From: Acanthamoeba castellanii str. Neff
Taxonomy: Eukaryota > Discosea > Longamoebia > Acanthamoebidae
Reading direction: 5' to 3'
Length of the DNA stretch: 11,265 bases
NCBI RefSeq assembly: GCF_000313135.1
Contig: NW_004457379.1
Location: 1 to 11,265, forward strand
The notes under the pieces were generated by a model. The model was given only the letters and a program-made list of their open reading frames with translations. It was not told the origin of the DNA and ran no database searches. The position numbers and the translations under genes are program-made. Position 1 is the stretch's first letter; every line of letters begins with the position of its first letter. Below, in pieces: positions 1 to 7,179 of the stretch.

Positions 1-32
1 GAGAGATCTAGGACTTCTTAACAGCACACACA

Positions 33-1587
33 ATGGACGGAGGCTGGTTCAAGAAAAAGGTGGGGGCTGTCTCAGCCCGATTCACCTCTTCTCCAGGAAA
101 TGACACACCCATCTCGGCCCCCATTTCCTTCCGCCAAGAGTACCACGTAGGCTTCAACAAAGAGACGGGCAAGTTCGAGGTACTACACCTTCCTCCCATG
201 GTTTGCCAGTTCCTTCCATTCTCTCGAATCCACTACGCTTTCAATTGAACGAATTATGTCAATTTATTATTTGGGGGGGGGGGCTCTCAATGGCACTCCT
301 GCCCATTCGAATTATCATGCTATAAGGATTATTATTTTGATAGTGTTGGATTGGAGGTGAAGATGGCTAAGGATGTGACGTGGGGTGTGTGTGTGCACAG
401 GGTAATTTGCCCAAGGAATGGGTGACGCGACTGGCCGCGTCAGGCATCACGCAGGAACAGATGCAGGAGGACACGACCACCCTAGCCGCGGTGATCCAAT
501 TCCACGATCACCTTCTCGGCCGCGAGGATGAACAACCCAGCCCTCCCACAAGTACCGCCCCTCTGCCTTTTTTTTGATTTTATCTTTATTAGGACAATTT
601 CGAATTATAATTCTAATATCATCATTTTTCGCTCCCGGCAACGCGCCCAGACAACCCACACCCGCTGCACTCAAGCGCGAGCTCGGGCGCGCAACGCTAC
701 GAGCCGGGAGGCGGCCGGGGCCATGCGCGGACGCTGTCGGGGTCGGCCACGGCCGGTTCCAAGGTGGCGCGATCGCCCTATCGCACGCCCATCCCCGCCA
801 AACCCCTCCCGCCCCCGCCCGGTTCGTCCATCGGCGGTTCAGCTCCCGCCTCTCCCGCCTCCTTCTCGCCCGCCGCCTCGCCGCGCTCCTCTCCCACCGG
901 CAGTGCCATCCAATCTCCTCCCATCCCCGCCAGCGGACTCCAAAAGGTTCGTCTTCTCTTTCTCCCTCCCCCCCTCTCTCTCTCTTCGTTCTTTCGTTTT
1001 TGCCGATTGCGCTGAGCAACCTTGGTCTAACCTGACGTCGTCTTCGCTCTTTGTTCTATTTCTCTTTCGTTCTTTTTCTGTCGCTTTCTTTCTTTCTTTC
1101 TTCTTCTTTCTCCGCACCTTCAGCCTTCATATATCGCGGCGGGCCGCGGCGGCGGACTCAGCGGGAGCGGAGGCGGGCAGCGACTATCCTATCGGGCACC
1201 GCTGCCCTCGGCTCCCGGCTCGGGTGGTCCACCCGGCTCGGCGCCCATGCGGCCACCGCCACCGACCGGCCGCGGCAGGGGCGGTGCGCCGCCCATGCCC
1301 CAGCAGCTGCCCAAGCCCTCGTTCCAGGCGCCGCCGATCCCCTGCCACCAGCCTCACCCCGTCGGCGCACCGCGGGAGGAGGACGGCCCGAGCGACAACG
1401 GCCACAACGGAAGTGGCGGCGGTTCGATGGAAGCGCTGCCCACCCTCGGACCCGACGTCGACGTCGAGGACCTGGTGTCGCACGAGGACCCGCTCACCCT
1501 CTACTCGGGCATGCAGCTTCTTGGGCAAGGGTACTCTCCAACCCTGTCGTGTGTGCGTGTGCGTGTCTTGTCGTGCCACGTGTGCGG

Positions 1588-1661
<74 letters not shown>

Positions 1662-2465
1662 TGCTGAGACAAATGTGATGCGTGCAGAGCGTCCGGAGCG
1701 GTCTACAGTGCCACGGATTCGCGAAATGGCAAGCTGGTGGCGATCAAACAGATGGTGATGGCCAAGCAGATCAAGCGGGAGATCCTGGTGAACGAGATCC
1801 GAATCATGAGCGAAAGCCGTCACCCCGCCATCGTACAATATATTGACAGGTACGCATCCACCACCACCACCACCCCACCCCACCACCACCGCGAGCGCCG
1901 TGCGCTGACGCCGACTGCTCGATACTGCCGCGGTTGCTGACGTGGCGATGTCTCGTTTGTGTCGGCACAGTTACATTGTTGGCGGTTCGTTGTGGGTGGT
2001 GATGGAGCTCGTCGAGGGAGGATCGCTCACCGAGATCATCGAAAACATCCGCCACGAGGTGCGAGAGGACCACATGGCCGCCATCTGCAAGGCCACGCTC
2101 GAGGTACTCTCTCACTCCTCATTCCAAACATTCTTCTCGCGAGTGCGCTCACACGCCACACGCCACACGCACACGCACACAATGTAGGGTTTGCATTATC
2201 TGCATACGCGCCCGCATCCGATCATCCACCGCGACATCAAGTCGGACAACATCCTGGTGGGCCTCGACGGCGCGGTCAAGATCACGGACTTTGGCTACGG
2301 CGCGCAGCTGGGCGGCGGATTCGCCGACGAGAGAATCTCCGTCGTGGGCACCACCTACTGGATGGCCCCCGAGGTCGTCACCGGCAAGAAATACAAGGTG
2401 AACCCCATGCGCGCGTGTTGTGTTGAATTCACACACTTACGCACACCACCGCACACGCACACATG

Positions 2466-2517
<52 letters not shown>

Positions 2518-2953
2518 AACATAAACAGACGAACGTGGACGTGTGGTCGCTCGGCATTATGGCGCTGGAGATGGTGGAGGGCGAACCGCCCTACATGGGC
2601 GAGCCGATGCTCAAGGCGCTCTACATGATCGCCAAGGAGGGCAGGCCGGCGTTCAAGAACCCCGGCGGCATGTCCCCCGACCTCAAGGACTTCATTGAAC
2701 AGTGTACCATTATGGATCCCGTCGACCGCCCCTCCGCCGCCCAGATGCTCCAGGTACCACGCGTGTGTGTCGTGTGTGTTGCGCGCGTGTGTTGTGTGTC
2801 GTGTTCGTGCGCTGATGTGTGTTGCGTGTGTGCGGCGGACAGCATCCATTTTTGCGGCGAGCGTGCAGGCAGGACCAGCTCGTGCCGCTGGTCATCTCGA
2901 ACAAGAAGAAGAAGGATGCCGAGGCCTCGATCCACGCGGCCTTCCTCATCTAA
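33..2953 (+). CDS. p21-activated kinase (PAK/STE20 family), nine exons, 613 aa
   Basis: Exons 33-179, 401-551, 651-946, 1124-1530, 1688-1849, 1971-2103, 2188-2397, 2529-2753, 2843-2953; all phases agree. The ATG at 33 is the first after an in-frame TAG at 9-11. A basic N-terminus (WFKKKVG) precedes a CRIB motif at residues 27-53 ([15 protein letters not shown] then GNLPKEW across intron 1), the Rac/Cdc42-binding module of PAKs. A Pro/Ser/Gly linker follows, with SH3-type stretches such as [10 protein letters not shown]. The kinase domain starts near 325: Gly loop GQGASGAVY (332-340), Lys354, Glu370 of helix C, HRDIKSDN (446-453), DFG (466-468), [10 protein letters not shown] (485-494), then HPFLRRA and LVPLV near the end. 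The role inferred from the family is actin/myosin regulation downstream of Rho-type GTPases. Oddities: the first CRIB His is Gln35, and the activation-loop phosphosite position is Ser483. From memory, Acanthamoeba's myosin I heavy chain kinase is a larger PAK, so this is probably a paralogue. Exons 3-4 are the least certain because the linker is not conserved. Confidence 0.92.
273..283 (+). repeat. G11 homopolymer in kinase intron 1
   Basis: Eleven consecutive G lie in the 221-base first intron (180-400), after an AT-rich stretch. Homopolymers of this kind are prone to sequencing length error, but it lies outside coding sequence and does not affect the frame. Confidence 0.9.
1589..1660 (+). 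repeat. (TG)36 microsatellite in kinase intron 4
   Basis: This is an uninterrupted TG dinucleotide tract of 72 bases inside the intron 1531-1687 that splits the glycine-rich loop codon. It is preceded by GTGCGTGTCTTGTCGTGCC-type sequence. Alternating purine-pyrimidine DNA of this length can adopt Z-form. It creates artificial Val-Cys or Thr-His reading frames on the two strands. Confidence 0.97.
2468..2515 (+). repeat. (AC)24 microsatellite in kinase intron 7
   Basis: This is an uninterrupted AC tract of 48 bases in the intron 2398-2528. Its polarity on the transcript is opposite to the (TG)36 tract in intron 4 of the same gene, so the two RNA tracts are complementary. Confidence 0.97.
2759..2822 (+). 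repeat. GT-rich degenerate repeat in kinase intron 8
   Basis: Intron 2754-2842 is largely composed of GTGTGTCGTGTGTG and GCGCGTGTGTTGTG units. It belongs to the same TCGTG/GTGTG repeat style seen in introns of the other three genes. The intron ends in GGACAG, giving exon 9 the conserved HPFL of PAK C-lobes. Confidence 0.85.
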
Positions 2954-3210
2954 GTTTCGTGCACGCCTGGCCCCAAAAAGAACGAAGAATGAAAGAAAGA
3001 AGAGAGTTTCACATTGTAATTTCTCAACAGCGAAGAGCGAAGAGACATCCACAAATATTAAAATATATCAAATGAAAATGAGGGTGTAAATAAACAACAA
3101 TCTTGTCTCCACCATTCCTGCGTTCTTCTGCATCTTAGTTCACTCAAAAGGCGCGGGATGTAAATAATAAAATAATAACAAACAAAAAAAAAGGGTGAAA
3201 GATTAAATAA
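2954..3210 (+). promoter_or_regulatory. Kinase 3' UTR and upstream region of the 2H gene
   Basis: The stretch between the kinase stop and the next ATG is A-rich, unlike the exons. AATAAA occurs at 3089-3094 (within GTGTAAATAAAC), a plausible poly(A) signal for the kinase about 136 bases after its stop. A second AATAAA lies at 3166-3171, close upstream of the next gene, within a similar GATGTAAATAATAAAATAAT stretch. The promoter of the 2H gene must share this space; no clear core promoter motif was recognised. Confidence 0.5.
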
Positions 3211-4230
3211 ATGGAAAGCGAAGAGGCGCGAAGAGATGGGGGCGGTCCTCCCATCTATCGTTCGGCGACGGTTCACTTCAAGCTGCCTGACGAGATCGCC
3301 CAACGCATCTTGTCCTGGAGCCAGGCTCACATTCCCGACGATTGGCTCTTCGATCCCGCCTCTCTCAATGCTCCATCTCCATCTCCATCTTCCGGTTCAT
3401 CAAAGAAGCCCATCAAGAACAAAAAGCAAGCTGTGCCAGTTCACGACAAGAAGAATAAGAAGATGACCGCTGGTGCGATGTCGTCCGTGTTCCTGCCGCC
3501 GTGCATGCGCGTCACCGAACCGCATGTGACCATCCTGGGCGGCCTGCGCGAGGTCGACTTCGAAGCCATCCGGCGCGACCTGCAGTCCGACGACCAGCCC
3601 GACCACTTCGACCTCCAGTTCGGCCGCGTCGCGATCTGGAACAGGCACACCACCCCGTGCGTGTCGTGCCGTGCCATGCAGTCGTGTGTGTGTGTCGTAC
3701 GTGTGACCATGCGTGTCGTGTTGTGTGTGTCGCGTGTGTCGTGTGTGTGTGTGTCGTGTGTGTCATACCAAGCGCTTACAATGACACGCACGCGCGCACA
3801 CAGTGGGTACTACGCGGTGGTGGTGGTGAATGTGGCGGCGACGAAGCCGATGAACGATCTGTTCCGGCGGCTGGGGCGGCACCCGACGCAGTCGACGTCG
3901 GACAAGGGCCGGAACAACTACAAGCCGCACCTCACGATCGCCTACATCCGCAAGGACAAGGCCGAGGCCCTCCTCCACTCGCTACGCGCCATCAACAACA
4001 AGAAGAAGAGCGGTGACTACAACAAGACAGCAACGACGGCTGAGAGGAAAAAGATGAACAAGGAAACAGAGGAGGAGGAGAAAGAGGGATGGAGTGATGA
4101 GGTTCGATGGAAGAGAGAAGGTGGTGGTGGAGGGGGAATTGAGTTCATGTTGAATGAAACATGTGTGGTGGACAGTTTTGAGTTTGGGTGGCGTGATGGC
4201 ACCACCACACTAATTCCAAGAATACCCTAA
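3211..4230 (+). CDS. 2H phosphoesterase (2'-5' RNA ligase/cyclic phosphodiesterase superfamily), 290 aa
   Basis: Exons 3211-3656 and 3804-4230, joined in phase 2 so that the sequence reads TTP-GYYAVVVV. The two H-x-T signatures of the 2H superfamily are present: EPHVTIL (His105, Thr107) and KPHLTIAYI (His191, Thr193). Members use these paired motifs to hydrolyse or ligate 2',3'-cyclic or 2'-5' phosphodiester bonds in RNA or nucleotides; the substrate cannot be read here. The N-terminal strand (ATVHFKLPDEIAQRI) fits the fold. Two low-complexity, Lys/Ser/Glu/Gly-rich insertions (about residues 55-85 and 210-255) look like surface loops. The C-terminal segment, after the second insertion, probably supplies the last strand. 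The 147-base intron is a multiple of three and stop-free in this frame, so an unspliced message would encode 339 residues. I prefer splicing because the intron sequence is GT repeat with consensus ends and interrupts the fold between motifs. Confidence 0.83.
   Translation: MESEEARRDGGGPPIYRSATVHFKLPDEIAQRILSWSQAHIPDDWLFDPASLNAPSPSPSSGSSKKPIKNKKQAVPVHDKKNKKMTAGAMSSVFLPPCMRVTEPHVTILGGLREVDFEAIRRDLQSDDQPDHFDLQFGRVAIWNRHTTPCVSCRAMQSCVCVVRVTMRVVLCVSRVSCVCVSCVSYQALTMTRTRAHSGYYAVVVVNVAATKPMNDLFRRLGRHPTQSTSDKGRNNYKPHLTIAYIRKDKAEALLHSLRAINNKKKSGDYNKTATTAERKKMNKETEEEEKEGWSDEVRWKREGGGGGGIEFMLNETCVVDSFEFGWRDGTTTLIPRIP
3657..3803 (+). repeat. GT-rich repeat intron of the 2H gene
   Basis: Almost the whole first two thirds of this intron is GTGTGTCGTG-type repeat (units such as GTGTCGTGCCGTGCC, GTGTGTGTGTCGTAC). 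It starts GTGCGT and ends CACACAG. It is 147 bases long and stop-free in the gene's frame. Confidence 0.85.
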
Positions 4231-4280
4231 ACCCACGCCAGGGACCACAATCCTTTTTTTACTTGTTTGTCACACGCTTG
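4231..4280. other. 50-base convergent gap between the 2H gene and the glycosyltransferase
   Basis: The stop codons of the two convergent genes are only 50 bases apart, so their 3' UTRs almost certainly overlap on opposite strands. A run of seven T (about 4254-4260) lies in the gap on the plus strand. No AATAAA was found on either strand here. Confidence 0.6.
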
Positions 4281-6962
4281 TTAAACAGCCAACTGGTGAG
4301 GGGTACATGGGCCACAGACAAGCTGAGGCTGGTTGAATGGATAGTTGAGAAGGCGCTGTTGGGTGAGACAGCTTGCGCAGAAGATGCCACCACACACGCG
4401 GCAGTGATGTCGCCTGTTCAACAACAAGCCAAACGCCTTTGCGCAGCCCTGGCACTCAGCACACTACATCAAATCGAAACAACCACATACAATGTGTTAG
4501 TCACACACTCAAGCATGTTTGAACATAGATCATGCCACGTACTTCTTCGTCTGGAACCCAACGCATGTGCGGCTCTGGTTGGTCGCTGCTCGGTGCGGTG
4601 CGCGTCTCTCTGCTGTACATGTCGAGCCACTTGGCCGCCACCCGCACGCCGTCCTCTTCTTCCGAGCGAAGCACCTCCCCCAATCGGGCGGCCTTGTGTT
4701 TGATGTCTGGGCCGAGGAACCAAGTGTGAGTGCGCAGACGTGTGTGTGCGGTCGTGTGCGGCAGTGCATGTGCGTTGGACGAACCATCAGAGGCGGTAGC
4801 GACGATCTGAGCTTCGAGCGATTCCTGCGTCATCTCCTTCAGCGGCACCACCTCCGGCGGACCCACGCCCAGCTCGGCCAGCTACAATCAACGTGCGTGC
4901 CTCCATTCGGTCAAAATGGGAGGCTGGCCAAGAGAGGCGTCACACTGTACCCTGTGCGCCCAAAAGGGCTGGTCACCGAAGAAGGGAAATATGATCGTGG
5001 GAATGCCGGCCCGTAGACTAGCAGCCGTGGTCCCAGCGCCTCCGTGGTGGATCGCCTAACATCACATCCCATGTGTGAAGTGGGTTGGGTGTGTGTGGTG
5101 TGTGGTGTGTGTGGTGTGTGTCTAATTGATGATGGTGGCGGTACGATGGAGCAGCGAGGGAAGAGCAGTTCGTGGGGCACGTCTTTGACAAGGAGCACGT
5201 GGGGGTGGCCCTGCGTGGCCTCGTGGAAGCCCTCCTTGGACCACCCGCTGCACAGGATGCCCCGCATGCCCAGGCGCTCCAGCGCAGCCACGAATTGAGT
5301 GGCGGTCGCCCGGGCGTCCTTGAGCGGCATCGACCCGAAGCCCATGTACACCGGCGGAGCGCCCGCGCTCAAAAAGTCTTCAACTTCCTGAACACGACAC
5401 GACACGACACGACATGACACGACAAGACACGAGACGAGACGAGACGAGACGAGACGACACGCGCGTAATGATGAGACTTGAATATGTGAGCGGTGGTGGC
5501 GACATGATACCTCCGGAAGCTGTTGGTCGGATGAGGGCCGTATGGTCCAGTAGCCGGTGACCCTCACGAACTCGGGCCAGTCATGCGCGCGCGGAGCTAC
5601 CTGGTGGTACCCACCATCGAGATGAGACGACACGAGACACGACACATGGGTGAGTGCGCGAATGACACGATGCAGTGCTTGTGCAGAAAACGGACCTCTT
5701 CGCTGTAGAAGCATAGCATGGGCGCGGCGTCCATGTGGTAGGACTTCTGCGGCGGCAGCTCCAGCTCCTTGCGGAACTTGTTGATCATCGGCCCCCCCGT
5801 AAGAGCCCAACCAGCTGAGCGCGTCGCGGTGACATCAGGTGAGTGACATTGACGCGGGTGTCGTTTCACGTGTGTCGTGCCATGCGTGGGTGCCTTGCGA
5901 GTGGGTGGGGGGGAAGGTACTCTTAAAGACGAGCCAGTGGAGCATCAGGTTGAAGACGCCGACCGAAAAGGGCTTGGCCCGGACCGTCACCAGGGCGTAC
6001 TCGCGCGACGGGTACAACGGGATGGAAGCACCAATCACCAACGGGCGCCTCAACTTCTGCGCAATCGCCAAACCCTGCGTGTGTGCGTACGTGCGTGCGT
6101 GTGCGGTCGTGCGTGTGCGTGTGTGCGGCCGTGCGTTGAATTGCTGATGCACCAATAATGCAGTGGTGCGTACCTCGCTGATGGAGACGGCGCTGGCCAG
6201 AATCAGGTCGGGGCGGTAGTCGTCCGCCGCGGCCCAGCTCAGGCGGTAGTTGATCTCGGCCACCTTCTTCGTCTCCTCGAGAAGAATGTTGGCCATGTCC
6301 ATCATACCTGCGGGCCGCCCGAGACTGAGCCGACAGACGACAGAGAGAAGAGAGGGGGAAGGTGGTGCGCACCTCCCTCGTAGGCGGCCTTGACGAACTG
6401 GTCCGAGTGCAGAATGGCGCCCGGGTCGCCTTCCAAGGGGTACAGCCGCACCGTTCCGGCCGTGTGCTCCTGTGCGCATAGCAACAAGCCAAACAATTTG
6501 TTACAAGGGAAGCCGAGATATGGTCAAAGACGATGCCAGCTGATGGGTGGAAGTGAGTGAAAGTGGCCAACCTCGACAAAGCTGGCGAAGCATCCGTGTG
6601 TAGCGATGGCCACATCCCACTTGTCCTCCTTTTGGAGCTCGAGCGCTGGAGGACCACACCATGGTGTTTAGTGACTTTTTTCAAATTTACCAAAAACAAC
6701 ATTCCAGCACCACTAAGGAATGCAACTAACAAGAGGGTGGTTGAGGCGAACCGAGAGCCAGGAACGGCTGCACGTCGCCGCGCGTGCCCGTGGTGATCAT
6801 GAGCAGCTTCTTCTTCCTCTTCGTCGCATTCGTCGTGGCACCAGTTTCTTTGTCCTCTCGTGGTGGCTCCTCGGCTTCTTCTTCGTCCAATTCGGCGGGC
6901 GCTCGCGACTTACCCTTCTCCTCCCGGCTGGCCGCGGCCGCATGCTTTTCGTCCTCCTGCAT
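4281..6962 (-). CDS. Sterol 3-beta-glucosyltransferase-like GT-B enzyme with C-terminal FYVE zinc finger, 556 aa
   Basis: Twelve exons in transcript order: 6962-6752, 6645-6572, 6469-6373, 6307-6174, 6074-5921, 5814-5696, 5600-5511, 5387-5145, 5055-4951, 4881-4785, 4706-4543, 4463-4281; all phases agree. A charged leader (1-52) precedes the GT-B N-terminal motif [16 protein letters not shown] (55-70), then [30 protein letters not shown] and [10 protein letters not shown] (304-313). The nucleotide-sugar site is IHHGGAGTT (376-384) with GDQPFW (401-406). These are hallmarks of the Ugt51/UGT80 group, which moves glucose from UDP-glucose to membrane sterols. The last two exons add WVPD (491-494), RRHHCRVCG (513-521) and eight Cys (500, 503, 517, 520, 525, 528, 546, 549), a canonical FYVE finger predicted to bind PI3P on endosomal membranes. 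No PH or GRAM domain is seen. The ATG at 6962 is the first after an in-frame TAG. Acceptor choice is weakest at the 5815 and 4707 boundaries. The sugar acceptor is inferred from family only. Confidence 0.92.
5056..5144 (-). repeat. GTGTGTGGT repeat in a glycosyltransferase intron
   Basis: The plus strand at about 5086-5122 is repeated GTGTGTGGTGTGTG; on the transcript it is an ACACACC tract. It lies in the intron that splits the gene just before the [10 protein letters not shown] nucleotide-sugar motif. Confidence 0.8.
5393..5459 (-). repeat. Pentamer array ACACG/GAGAC in a glycosyltransferase intron
   Basis: On the plus strand the intron 5388-5510 holds ACGAC-type pentamers (CACGACACGACACG...) that change abruptly into GAGAC pentamers (ACGAGACGAGACGAG...). 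The unit is five bases, with a one-base variant separating the two halves, which suggests local expansion of a mutated unit. On the transcript it reads CTCGT then GTGTC. Confidence 0.9.
6076..6136 (-). repeat. GTGCGTGTGTGCG repeat in a glycosyltransferase intron
   Basis: Within intron 6075-6173 the plus strand is a degenerate run of GTGCGTGTGTGCG units; the transcript reads as CGCACACACGCACG. It has the same composition style as the introns of neighbouring genes. Confidence 0.85.
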
Positions 6963-7179
6963 GTTGTTGCCGAACAGTGTGGCAGCGCGCCTCTTTGTGA
7001 ATGACCACCAGAAACTTCTGACGAACTTCTACTCATTTGATCTGCTGACGTTAGCGCACCCTTTAACCATCACTTGAAAGGGTTGCTGACGTCAGCCGAT
7101 CTTCACTTCACCCACTCCCACTCCAACAAACTTCGCCCCCTGACGCTGTGCACAAACACCCAAGCAAGCAAGTGGAGAG
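6963..7179. promoter_or_regulatory. Divergent intergenic promoter region with two TGACGT palindromes
   Basis: These 217 bases separate the divergent starts of the glycosyltransferase (minus) and the AAA ATPase (plus), so both promoters must lie here or run into the genes. It holds GCTGACGTTAGC at 7044-7055 and the perfect 12-base palindrome GCTGACGTCAGC at 7085-7096, about four DNA turns apart. TGACGTCA is the core bound by CREB/ATF-type bZIP factors in other eukaryotes; binding here is inference. No convincing TATA box was seen. The words TGCTGAC/TTGCTGAC also occur near branch-point positions of introns in this window, so a 5' UTR intron cannot be fully excluded. Confidence 0.5.

Noticed and set aside
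447..1667. Long open frames on both strands (190 aa minus, 379 aa plus) over the GC-rich region
   Set aside because: They are Arg/Pro-rich shadows of kinase exons 3-4; the plus-strand one runs through introns into the TG repeat as a Val-Cys tail.
1494..1889. Minus-strand ORFs with Thr-His repeats over the TG tract
   Set aside because: They are translations of a dinucleotide microsatellite and lie antisense to the kinase splice structure.
2865..2953. Alternative acceptors for the last kinase exon after GCGTGCAG or GGCAG
   Set aside because: The upstream acceptor at 2841-2842 gives HPFLRRA followed by LVPLV, the conserved end of PAK kinases; one alternative loses that motif and the other shifts frame.
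5393..5459. Possible CRISPR-like array
   Set aside because: Units are five bases, continuous and without spacers, inside a eukaryotic intron.
4911..5810. A single 299-aa minus-strand ORF
   Set aside because: It contains real glycosyltransferase pieces but reads through introns ([11 protein letters not shown] stretches) and loses the HHGGAGTT frame; splicing restores every motif.
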